From assembly GCF_014837045.1 (NCBI RefSeq), contig NZ_JACSPR010000006.1, positions 124,001 through 188,000 on the forward strand: a DNA stretch of 64,000 bases, given 5' to 3'. The notes below the pieces were generated by a model. The model made no database searches. It saw nothing but the letters and a program-made list of their open reading frames with translations, and had not been told where the DNA came from. The stretch comes from Corynebacterium gallinarum. GTDB taxonomy: Bacteria; Actinomycetota; Actinomycetes; Mycobacteriales; Mycobacteriaceae. Made by a program: the position numbers and the translations under genes. Numbering within the stretch: position 1 is the first letter of the stretch; each line of letters begins with the position of its first letter. Positions 49,760 through 59,953 of this stretch are shown here, piece after piece.

Positions 49760-51319
49760 ATGGTAAATCGAATACCGGCGAAGCGTGTGCTTCGCCTCCG
49801 CGCAGAAGGATTGTCACAGCGAACAATCGCCGCGTCACAGCGGATCTCGCGTAACAGCATCACCGCGGTTTATGATGCCGCGGACACACTCGACATTGAT
49901 TTCGACGACATCGCTGATATGGACGACGCCGATGTTTACGCCCTGCTCTTTCCAGGACGCGGTGAACACCGAAGCATCTTCGTTCAACCAGACTGGAAGC
50001 AGGTACATAAGGAACTCGCCAAAGTCGGAGTGACCCTGAAACTCCTCCACGGTGAATACACCGATCAGGTCTCCGCCACGGCCGGAGTACCGATGAGCTA
50101 CGACCGATTCTGCCGTGGCTATGAACGCCACGTCATGATCACCGGGGTTGATTCCCGGGTCGGACATAAAGCCGCACGCACCGTCGAAGTTGACTGGTCA
50201 GGCCCGACAATGAGGCTGCTGGACCCGGTCACCGGTGAAACACGAAAAGTCTATCTCTTTGTCGCCTGCCTGGCGTTTAGCCGTCTGGCGTTCGTCGAAC
50301 CCACCCTAAATATGGAACAAGCAACCTGGTTGCGTGCGCATGTGTCCATGTTTGAGTTCTTCGGGGGATCAGTCCCGCGGATTGTGTGTGACAACCTGAA
50401 AACCGGGGTTATCTCCCATCCCCGGGACGGCGAGATCGTCCTTAATGACGCCTACCGGGAACTGGCTGCCCATTACTCGGCTGCAGTCCTACCGGGCAGG
50501 GTCAAAGCACCCAAAGATAAACCCTCTGTGGAAAACACCGTCGGGCATGTCGCCACCGTAGTCATCGCAGCCCTGCGTAACCGCACGTTTGCCAGCCTGG
50601 CGGAGTTGAAAGCAGCCATCACCGAGCAGATCACGACGTATAACGCCAACGCCTTCCAGAAACGCCCGGGTAGCCGTGTCAGCGTGTTCCAGGAGGAAGA
50701 ACAAGCCCTCCTGCGGCCCCTGCCGGTGGTGGCCTACGAGATCAGCACCTGGGCCAGGCGCCGACAGGTGGCACGCAATGGGCACGTGACCTGGGCGAAG
50801 AACTACTATTCGGTGCCGTATATCCATGTCGGTGAACACGTGGATCTAAGGATCACCGCCCAACTGGTGGAAATCTGGCAGCATGATCGGCGCCTGGCAT
50901 CGCATGTGCTCCTGCCGGCGACTGCGGTCAACCAGTACGCCACCCGGGAAGCAGACCTTCCAGAAGGAAAGGCATGGCGGGAATGGGATCGTGAACGCTT
51001 AACTGACTGGGCCAGGAGAATCGGGCCGCGCACCGCGCAGGTGGTGGAGCGGATCTTTGAATCGGTACCGGTCGATGACCAGGGCATCAATCCTGCTGTG
51101 GCGGTGTTGCGCCTATCGCGGCGTTATTCCCCTGCCCGGTTGGAAACCGCTGCCGGCATCGGATTGGCCAGCGGGATCTACTCACCACGCTACGGCCACC
51201 TTCACCCGATCCTGGCCACCAACAGGGATAAGGCCGGCACCACTGAAGTATCAGAGCCTGACCACGAACCTGCTGGTTATGTCCGCGGGGCGTCTTACTA
51301 TGCAGGAGGAGAGAAATGA
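49760..51319 (+). CDS. istA: IS21-family transposase IstA
   Basis: A 519-residue DDE transposase. Residues 1-45 hold the helix-turn-helix (RLRAEGLSQRTIAASQRISRNSIT). The catalytic core has Asp in VEVDWSGP, Asp in RIVCDNLKTG and Glu in DKPSVENTVGHV, the IS21 arrangement. It cuts and joins the element ends and needs IstB. Its stop overlaps the istB start by 4 bases (ATGA). Confidence 0.96.
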   Translation: MVNRIPAKRVLRLRAEGLSQRTIAASQRISRNSITAVYDAADTLDIDFDDIADMDDADVYALLFPGRGEHRSIFVQPDWKQVHKELAKVGVTLKLLHGEYTDQVSATAGVPMSYDRFCRGYERHVMITGVDSRVGHKAARTVEVDWSGPTMRLLDPVTGETRKVYLFVACLAFSRLAFVEPTLNMEQATWLRAHVSMFEFFGGSVPRIVCDNLKTGVISHPRDGEIVLNDAYRELAAHYSAAVLPGRVKAPKDKPSVENTVGHVATVVIAALRNRTFASLAELKAAITEQITTYNANAFQKRPGSRVSVFQEEEQALLRPLPVVAYEISTWARRRQVARNGHVTWAKNYYSVPYIHVGEHVDLRITAQLVEIWQHDRRLASHVLLPATAVNQYATREADLPEGKAWREWDRERLTDWARRIGPRTAQVVERIFESVPVDDQGINPAVAVLRLSRRYSPARLETAAGIGLASGIYSPRYGHLHPILATNRDKAGTTEVSEPDHEPAGYVRGASYYAGGEK

Positions 51320-52068
51320 GCATCATTGATATTTCCACCAAGGCGAAACTCCGGGAAATGGGGGCCGCGGAACTACTTATGGCCCTGGAAACCCAGGATG
51401 ATCACCTCACCATGGATCTGCCGTTTACTGAGCGGATCCGCTTGGCAGTCGATGATGCCTACACTGCATTTACCGACACAAAAGTCACCGGGTTGATCAA
51501 ACGTGCTGGTCTGCGCTACCCGAATGCGGACCTGCGTACCATTGATCTGATCGAGCAACGTGGCTTGGACCGGTCCGTCATCGCGGAACTGGGGACCTGC
51601 AGTTTTGTGGGAAACCACCGCAATATTGTGTTGCAGGGGTTCACCGGGTCCGGCAAGTCTTATTTGGCATCAGCGATTGCGAAAGCGGCGTGTCATCACC
51701 GGTACCGGGCGCATGTGATTCGGATGCCTGATCTGGCGGAGGCGTGGCGAATGGCTGCGGATCAACCCCAGGGGGCAACGAAGTTCATCCGGAAGTACAC
51801 GGCATTTACCGTGCTGGTGCTGGATGAATGGCTCTTGGAGAAACCCGATGATCACATCCTGGCGATGTTGTTGGAGTTGATGGAACGCCGGTATGACACC
51901 ACGTCGACGATCTTTGCTACCCAGTACGCGAAGAAGGATTGGCATGCCCGTCTTGGTGGTGGGGTTCATGCGGATGCGATCATGGATCGGATCGTGCATA
52001 ACGCCACCTGGATTAATACGGGTGAGGTTAATATGAGGGAACACACCGCGGCCAGAACCCGGGAGTAA
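51316..52068 (+). CDS. istB: IS21-family helper ATPase IstB
   Basis: A 250-residue AAA+ ATPase. GFTGSGKSYLASAI is Walker A, VLVLDEWLL Walker B, and TSTIFATQY the sensor strand. IstB oligomers select and bend target DNA and stimulate IstA. Length is normal for the family, so the element may be active. Confidence 0.96.
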   Translation: MSIIDISTKAKLREMGAAELLMALETQDDHLTMDLPFTERIRLAVDDAYTAFTDTKVTGLIKRAGLRYPNADLRTIDLIEQRGLDRSVIAELGTCSFVGNHRNIVLQGFTGSGKSYLASAIAKAACHHRYRAHVIRMPDLAEAWRMAADQPQGATKFIRKYTAFTVLVLDEWLLEKPDDHILAMLLELMERRYDTTSTIFATQYAKKDWHARLGGGVHADAIMDRIVHNATWINTGEVNMREHTAARTRE

Positions 52069-52191
52069 GTAGTTGTAGTGCGTGGGGAGCGGTAGTGGTT
52101 CTGGTCAACACCACTACTGGCTCCCATTCACACCATCGTCGGGTCTGAAAGGCACGAACGGGTGGCTCCTATAAGAGCGAATATTCAGCGA

Positions 52192-53796
<1,605 letters not shown>

Positions 53797-53800
<4 letters not shown>

Positions 53801-56493
53801 CGTCCCTCCCTGGATACCTGAGCATCAGCAGCTCTTTCAAAGGCTTCGAACATCGCCATTGTGTAGTAGCCGATATCACGATGAGTAGTGGTGATAATCG
53901 AATCCCACTTCCCGGTCGTGAAAAGTTCCGCTGCTAAATCTCGAAGTGAATGTTCTGGGTTATCGAGCAAATCATCCCCTACATGGGGAAAATCAGGTCG
54001 TCCGTGCCCATGGCTGGTACCGATAATCCTCAAGGGGATCAGAGCATCTGAGCGCGTGGCGAAAAACAGAGCGGATAATTGCTCATGCCTCCAGCTCGAA
54101 GGCAATCCACTCTCCGATCGAGCCTTTCGCACTTGGCTGACGGTGCGGGATTCACTCTTGGCGAGCACTTCATCGATACCTGATGCACCAAGCATCCGCT
54201 GGAAGCGTGGGTCTCTTTTTCCTTCGTCGTGATGTTCTGCCGCGAGCGTTACTGCGTCGATAAGCTCCGGCTTCAAGTCGAGTAAACTGCACATCTTTCT
54301 CGCCCGCAGGCCGACGGCCTGCTGATGATCACTCAGCAGGACCCGCCTCTTTGATGTAGTCCACTCTTGAAGTGCTTCTTCATCAGGAGACGCAACGTCT
54401 TTCTTAATGACGAAGAACCATGGAACGACCTCCCGGCCCCCGGTTTCGATGATTGTTGCTGATATTGTAACTTCAACCTCTTCTATACCGTCTGAGTAAA
54501 GTTCAGCCACTTCGTCGGAAGTCATTCCGACTAGTTTCTCGAATGCCTGTTGATCCAAGCGTGAGAGGTGTGGATTAAAAACCCGCAGTTCTCCTTTCAG
54601 AGGAACCTCGGTGGGAGGTGGATCTTGAGGTTTCATCGTCGCGACGTTTTCGGTGGTAAAAGGCAAACCCCTATCAATGACAAGGATGTCCCCAGGGCGA
54701 AGCGTGTCCTCAGTTGTCATTAGGGAGACTTCGTTTTCCCGGAAGAGAAAAACACGCCTCAAGAGTGGGGTCTTTCGGCGGCCCTGCGACTTCAGTTCCA
54801 TTTTGAACCGATGGGCTGGTGTGACCACTAATTCCTCACTGATCATCTGTAGAATTGAAAGGCTCGCGGGAAATGCTTCCTCGTCACGTGGCGGTAGGGC
54901 TTTAAGGAGTTCTAGCGCTGTGGGGTCGTCCTGGGGTAGATTTTCCCGCACCACCACGCCACCCATGGTCACATCCTGCTCAAAGGAATCGCGAAGCCAA
55001 AGACCCAGGTCTGGTTCTGCGAATAGTTTCTGCGAAGTTTTGGAGAAGAGGTCCAGGTCTGTTAGTTCCACTCTCTGGAAGAGATCTCTACGTGGGCTTT
55101 CCGCAGGGGCAGCAATCTTGTTAATTGTCGCAGGGTTGAGGCTTCCTTCCTCTGCCACTTGATGCAGCCAGTGGAGTGCTGCGGCAAGATCATCACCACG
55201 ATAGGGTGGATGTTCCGTTTTGATCACGTCAGGTGACGGCGGAGTGAGAATGACAGCCTCGCTCTGTTCGAAATCTCCGAGCCGGTTCAGACGCCCGAGT
55301 CGTTGCGCTAGTGCTGCTCCAGGAGCAAGCTCTGTGACCAGCCCACGAAAGTTCGCGTCAATACCCACTTCTAGAGTTTGTGTAGCTACTACGATATCGA
55401 CCGAATCATCCCCTCTGGGGGTAAGAAGGTCTGGATGCGTTTGTCGTAGTTGTTCAACGTCGTAGGGACGCATTCGACCCACGAGTAACTTAACCGCTAA
55501 TCCACGCTTCCTCAGAGCCCTTGCGATATTCGTTGCTGTATCAACATGGTTGACCATGCACCCCGTTGTGGCGCCATACGTCGAATGCAGTCGGGTTGCT
55601 TCATCGACAGCCGCATTCACCACCATTGAGTTCGCGGGACGTCCATTCCACCCTTGAAGCGGTTTGAGCACTAGTTTCTTATGGGCATTCAACCGCTTTC
55701 TCAGAAGCACGTCTGGTCCACTGGGAGAAAGCTCATCAGGAGAAACCCCCACTGTTACTAGTTCCCCGGTTTCTTCTTGGGGTGAAGTAGCCGTCGTTTC
55801 CACCACTTGCAAGCTGGGGATCCCCGTAGGCATTTCACGTCGCTGTAGCTTAGCCACCGTTCGGGCGGTGAACAGCAACTGTCGGTTGAGATGGGCCTCA
55901 TCCAAAATCAATACAGAATCCATCGCCACGAGAGTGGTTTCCCGCGGGCGAGCGAACCTCGAGGAACCATAGCCTCGGAACAGCAGACGCGAGCCCCACA
56001 TATCTGGAGTCGCCGCAATCACCGCACAAGCTGAAAGATCATCAACGGGTAGAGTCCGGTTGCTTAACTCACCACGAAGGTGTCCAAGCTCAAACGGGCC
56101 CGAATCCGGCGCTACCCGGAGTGTCTTCAATGATTCACTGACGCGCCAAAGAAGTTCATCACTCTCAGGCGTCGACGCCTTCAGACGACTGAGAATCATT
56201 TCCGCTCTTACAGCCTGACCATCAACAAGAGCACGTCTGTTCACCACGAGGTGCAATCTGCGCGGAATACGGATACCTAAGCCCTGGGCGCAGGCATTCG
56301 CAAAAAGATGGATATCCACGACCGAGGACTTTCCGCCTCCGGTAGGCACCACCAATCGATCTGGCCATCTCTGATCTCGTAGAATCAGTTCCAACAATTC
56401 GGACTGCCAGGTGAAAGGTGCATGACCTCCATTCAACAATCGGAAGAAGTCTCCAAATTCAGCTGGTTCCACCACTTTTTTCAACTCACACAC
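53797..56493 (-). CDS. cas3: Cas3 helicase-nuclease, type I-G
   Basis: An 898-residue Cas3. The SF2 helicase comes first: VVPTGGGKSSV (residues 49-59, Walker A), LILDEAHLN (DEAH 198-201), QTLEVGIDANF and LAQRLGRLNRLG (motif VI). The HD nuclease is at the C-terminus, with DHQQAVG near residue 716, the metal-binding HHDEGK at 754-759, and HEQLSALFFATR. Helicase-then-HD order is characteristic of type I-G. It degrades DNA marked by the effector complex. GTG 56493 lies 6 bases after AAGGAGG and overlaps csb2 by 8 bases. All catalytic motifs look intact. Confidence 0.93.
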
Positions 56494-58054
56494 GACGATC
56501 CTCCTTCCATGATTCTGGAACCTCCTCCGTGGGAATATCTAATGGGATAAGCAACCCGCCACCCAGGTGTCGAGACTGTCCAATGGCGATTACAGACGTG
56601 GAATCCGATAGATCACCTAGGTCGAACTGCCCGACCCACGGCTGGGTCACAACACTCTGATGTGTCTTATGGGCAAACGAGGCGCTTTTACCAGGAACTA
56701 TTCTGGAGCCCAAGACCCTGGCGCCGCGTTCCTCCACCTGGTTTCTTACTGAGATATAAAGATCCTGACCTCTGGCTGAATGGTCCAACTCGTCGCGCCA
56801 GACGAAACCGAGTGACAGTAAGCCAGAATCTGCAAACGTCCATGTGCGGCCGAACTTGGTTTCACTAACCTGCCGAGTTTCAGGAATGATGGGGCTGGCT
56901 GGCTCCCAAAATCGTGTGTAGCCATCGGATTCCAGCTTCCAGAACTCAGCAGCTGAGACCACATTGCCACTAAAACGGATGTTGCGACGACCGATGTTGC
57001 GTGACCAGAGGGTGGTGACACCTGGGAGGGCTGTAGCAAGCGCATCAAGTTCCGATTCATCTGCTCCAGCTGGGATCATCAACAGAAGAATGCCGGAATT
57101 GAGGCCAAGCTGCGGATCCACCATATCTGTCGCCACGGTAGAGGGGAGATACTGGATTGCTAACCTGTTGGCCGGCCGTCTCACTCCAGGGGCGTACTTC
57201 CCTGTGACAAGTCCCGGGGCGCCTGCTCCGATGGACTTAATCAGTGCTCGATGCATGTCCACGCATAGTTCAACTCGATGTTTCTCTGGGATATCGCCCC
57301 CCAGAATCTCCAGCACAATTATCTGGGACCATGGCCGGTATGGATACTCTTTAAACGAGTCCTTGTACCTGGCGACAGTGAGGTTATCATTTGCTGCCTG
57401 AGCGGGAGTTGGTAGCTCTGAGATCTTGAACTTATCTCGACTAACGGTCGGTGGTTTAACCGGATTGGCGCCGGCGAACTGCTCAATCAGGTGGTCCGTC
57501 CGCCCAGGTGCCGGCACTCGTACCGTCCTTCCAGCCCTGTCGAAGGGCGAGGACTCCCTATCGAGATGAAAGGTGGGATTTACTTCAGCACACTCCAAAA
57601 TCGCTAGGCTGGAGGCCTCCCCGAGATAAGCCACGTCTTCGCAGAGCAGTTCCAGGGTGTCCGCTATCTGTTCGGGGACATGCTTCCAAAAATATCCATA
57701 GCTGCCTGACAAGCTCACACCATCGGACACAGCTCGTTCTTCGGTAGGCCGTTTAGGGTTGATCGAGCTTACGCGTCGGTAGATGAAACGCTGCCCATTT
57801 GGTGCGACCCACCTCTGTTGAGGAAATTCAATGCCGTCGGGTGGATTATGTTCGAGCCACCGAAGAGCCTCGACTGACTCTCTAGTGGGTTTCATTCCTT
57901 CTGGGAACACCTCCGCCGTTGATCCTCGACCGGCGGAATTCACCAAGGCCGCGTGAAGCCTCGCAGGATCTGGAAACCAGTCTGGACGGCCATTTTGTTG
58001 GTGGCCGAGATATACCCCCAGAGGAAATCTCGCCTGAATATTGAGGAATCGCAT
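56486..58054 (-). CDS. csb2: Csb2 (Cas5-Cas6 fusion, GSU0054 family)
   Basis: A 522-residue protein of the GSU0054 family. RFLNIQARFPLGVYLGHQQNGRPDWFPDPARLHAALVNSAG is the Cas5-like N-terminus found in Csb2. The C-terminal half contains TLWSRNIGRRNIRFSGNV and LSLGFVWRDELDHSARGQ and ends in a short Gly-rich segment (RHLGGGLLIPLDI) like the RAMP loop of Cas6. In I-G systems it both processes pre-crRNA and caps the effector complex. Start ATG 58054 is 2 bases after the csb1 stop, with GAGGA upstream. Confidence 0.88.
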   Translation of the reverse strand: MRFLNIQARFPLGVYLGHQQNGRPDWFPDPARLHAALVNSAGRGSTAEVFPEGMKPTRESVEALRWLEHNPPDGIEFPQQRWVAPNGQRFIYRRVSSINPKRPTEERAVSDGVSLSGSYGYFWKHVPEQIADTLELLCEDVAYLGEASSLAILECAEVNPTFHLDRESSPFDRAGRTVRVPAPGRTDHLIEQFAGANPVKPPTVSRDKFKISELPTPAQAANDNLTVARYKDSFKEYPYRPWSQIIVLEILGGDIPEKHRVELCVDMHRALIKSIGAGAPGLVTGKYAPGVRRPANRLAIQYLPSTVATDMVDPQLGLNSGILLLMIPAGADESELDALATALPGVTTLWSRNIGRRNIRFSGNVVSAAEFWKLESDGYTRFWEPASPIIPETRQVSETKFGRTWTFADSGLLSLGFVWRDELDHSARGQDLYISVRNQVEERGARVLGSRIVPGKSASFAHKTHQSVVTQPWVGQFDLGDLSDSTSVIAIGQSRHLGGGLLIPLDIPTEEVPESWKEDRRV

Positions 58055-58056
58055 TG

Positions 58057-59256
58057 TCAGTCCTCGGGGTCTTCTTCGACAGCGCCACTGTAGACCACAG
58101 GGTTTCCCTCAACCTTGAGCACCTGGCCATGCCAGTCTGCGGCACCCAGGTCACGTGCGTATGCTATGGCTTTAGCAAGTAGTTCATCCGAGTATTCAAC
58201 CGTGAGGGCATCGTAGGTATCATAATTGCCGAAGCGGCGGTCCAGCGTGACCACAGGTGCCGCCGCTTCAACCAGGTGGCAGTTCGCCCGGAGGTAAAGC
58301 TCCTGCTCAGCGCGCGCAATAGCTGACAACCCCAGGGCTGCGAGTAAGACCCGACCTGCAACCGTAGCCTGCTCGTCAGCACCGAACCGCAATTGGCGGA
58401 GGGTGGCAAAGCTTAGGACCCAGGACCGAATGATGGTCCGGCAAGATACACCACCCAGAGATTCCAGCGTCGGAGGAATCCCACCCAATCCCAGAGTTGA
58501 AGCCGAAACTAAACCTTTCTTGGCCTGTTTGATCTCATTTTCGATCTTTGCTACAAGTTTAGGGCTGAGCTCATCGCGTTGACCATCCAGGAGTTCCTTC
58601 ATCTGGGGCCCCGTAAGTTGGACGCTCATTGAGTAGGGATCCACTCTCGCGCCACCACGCTTAGACTGCTGTTCAACTCCTGCTCTCCCCTGATCCGCAA
58701 GAACTCCGATGACCTCCCCTGCCAAAGCACTGGGAAGCCGTAGCTGATTTTTTACTCGTGTGGAATCCCAACCACCGAATAGCGCTGCGGCAGGTGCAGT
58801 GTTGACGAGTGGCGCGATATTTGCGGGAGAGGAATTCCTCACTGCACGGTATGTCTCGTCTTGCGTAGCGGGCTGCCCATCGATGGTGCCTGCTCGCACA
58901 TGCCCATCTGCAAATCGGTGCGGGAGTTCAAGATCGGTGAAGGTTAAACCATCGGGATAGGAAACCTCAATTCGGGGAAGTTTGGATATAACCTCGTGAC
59001 CAGCATTGATATCTCCCTGGAGGGCTGATTCCGCGCGGTTACCTTGTGACTGCTTGCTGTCAAGTAGAGCCACCTCAACAGCCTCCCCGTCGACGTAGCG
59101 CCACTCGAAGGCGAAAACCGAATTAGAGCGATCAACAAACTTGGCGGGAGAAACTGAGGCGTGTGCTCCTGCCGCAGGCATCAGAGTTGTAACTGAGGTT
59201 AGAACGTTGGCACCGCCGCGGGTACATGCAGCCACTAGATCATCGAACGTGATCAT
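58057..59256 (-). CDS. csb1: Csb1 (Cas7, GSU0053 family)
   Basis: A 399-residue backbone protein of the I-G effector. PLVNTAPAAALFGGWDSTRVKNQLRLPSAL carries the FGxWDS signature of Csb1, and RSNSVFAFEWRYVDGEAVEVALLDSKQSQGNR is the conserved N-terminal segment. It coats crRNA. The open frame extends upstream to 59532, but ATG 59256 (MITFDDLVAAC) is the start: AAGGGA lies 6 bases before it, and the upstream part is basic and unlike the family. This leaves a 5' region of at least 150 bases that holds the mini-array target. It is the first gene of csb1-csb2-cas3-csb3. Confidence 0.9.
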   Translation of the reverse strand: MITFDDLVAACTRGGANVLTSVTTLMPAAGAHASVSPAKFVDRSNSVFAFEWRYVDGEAVEVALLDSKQSQGNRAESALQGDINAGHEVISKLPRIEVSYPDGLTFTDLELPHRFADGHVRAGTIDGQPATQDETYRAVRNSSPANIAPLVNTAPAAALFGGWDSTRVKNQLRLPSALAGEVIGVLADQGRAGVEQQSKRGGARVDPYSMSVQLTGPQMKELLDGQRDELSPKLVAKIENEIKQAKKGLVSASTLGLGGIPPTLESLGGVSCRTIIRSWVLSFATLRQLRFGADEQATVAGRVLLAALGLSAIARAEQELYLRANCHLVEAAAPVVTLDRRFGNYDTYDALTVEYSDELLAKAIAYARDLGAADWHGQVLKVEGNPVVYSGAVEEDPED

Positions 59257-59406
59257 ATCAGATCCCTTCATAGTTTTTAGAACACGCGAGCGAACGAGAA
59301 CTTTTCTGTCCGGAGGACTTCGTATAGTCCAAGTAGTTCCACGGATAAGCGTATCTGCTTTCTGCGAACGGCGAGGGCTTTTGGCATTGAAAATTTGAGC
59401 CTTTTT

Positions 59407-59429
59407 ATTCTCTCTCAAGTTAAATGCTC
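59407..59429 (-). promoter_or_regulatory. probable target site of the mini-CRISPR guide in the cas leader
   Basis: Read on the minus strand from 59429, this site begins GAGCATTTAACTTG and matches the pseudo-spacer at 18 of 23 positions (mismatches at 6, 9, 12, 15 and 17). It starts in the right arm of a hairpin (AATGCT-TACG-AGCATT, 59424-59439), whose opposite-strand reading is followed by seven T. A weak promoter, TTGAGA at 59413-59418 with AATTTT 17 bases on, overlaps it; TTTAAT at 59455-59460 is another possible -10 box. Either way, a bound effector would block csb1 transcription. Confidence 0.65.
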
Positions 59430-59466
59430 GTAAGCATTGCTTTTTTTCCGTAGGATTAAATGGTCT

Positions 59467-59574
59467 TCCTCTCGAATTATGCCCGTTGAGGCGGTGTGGC
59501 ATCGGTGGCATAGAGATTCTCACCCAGGTCAAGTGCTCTCTTCAATGAAAGGCCACACCGCCAGAAACCATCCT
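59467..59574 (-). ncRNA. degenerate mini-CRISPR upstream of csb1 (CreR-like guide)
   Basis: On the minus strand, pseudo-repeat 1 (59539-59574) keeps the last 16 bases of the array repeat with one change (GGCCTTTCATTGAAGA) and has lost the rest. The pseudo-spacer (59504-59538, 35 nt, begins GAGCACTTGACC) follows. Pseudo-repeat 2 (59467-59503) keeps TGCC and GGC at the stem positions and ends GAGAGGA. An 11-bp inverted repeat (GGCGGTGTGGC / GCCACACCGCC, 59490-59500 and 59552-59562) brackets handle and spacer. TAGGAT at 59572-59577 could be its -10 box. Size and spacing match one repeat-spacer-repeat unit. Transcription is inferred. Confidence 0.72.
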
Positions 59575-59953
59575 AATCCCCGAGTCGTAAAGGATCATCC
59601 ATCGCCCATCTTGGTTACGTTACAAAATATCGTCGACGGCAACTATGAGGTGCCTGGTATCGGGACATACGTCCCCCTGGTGGATCTGAGCGCCTAGTCG
59701 GGGTGATGAAGCGCCTGAGACGACCCGGCGCTGAACGATACGCTCCGCATCCCAGGGCGGTTGTCGACATTTTGCCCCGCGCGTAATACTTGGCCCACTG
59801 ATGGAACAGCCGAGACGGGAGTGTGCTGATCAGGAGCTTCTCTTGATGAGGGCGTTTGACCTCTTGCTGCCCCCTATGCAGCATTTGTCAATCTCTAGCG
59901 ACAGACGAAATGGTAGCGACCCACTGGCAGTAGGCGCAATCAAGGGATTGTGG
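59575..59953. other. intergenic region upstream of the mini-array
   Basis: This 379-base stretch separates the cas locus from the hydrolase pseudogene. It may include the mini-array promoter (AT-rich around 59620-59632). A minus-strand frame of 89 codons at 59615-59884 has no recognisable features and atypical composition, and I do not call it. Nothing else is visible. Confidence 0.5.

Larger units (their letters stand above)
49596..52187 (+). mobile_element. IS21-family insertion sequence
   Basis: A 2,592-bp element. Its ends are inverted repeats starting TGAATATTCGC (11 exact bases, then about 15 imperfect). It is flanked by a 6-bp duplication GCGACC (49590-49595 and 52188-52193). Because CTG/CAG follow symmetrically, the ends could also be placed one base further out with a 4-bp duplication CGAC. 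It carries the istA and istB genes in the usual order and overlap. Removing it with one copy of the duplication restores a normal spacer-repeat junction. Confidence 0.95.

Noticed and set aside
59376-59394. A second repeat-like stretch, GGCTTTTGGCATTGAAAA on the plus strand
   Set aside because: Similarity to the repeat end needs a gap, lies on the opposite strand from the mini-array, and has no spacer or second repeat next to it.
59257-59532. N-terminal extension of csb1 by 92 codons
   Set aside because: The extension is basic, unlike Csb1, and covers the mini-array target. ATG 59256 has a ribosome-binding site at the right distance.
59615-59884. An 89-codon frame upstream of the mini-array
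   Set aside because: Mixed, Arg-rich composition with no motif, no ribosome-binding site and no plausible partner.
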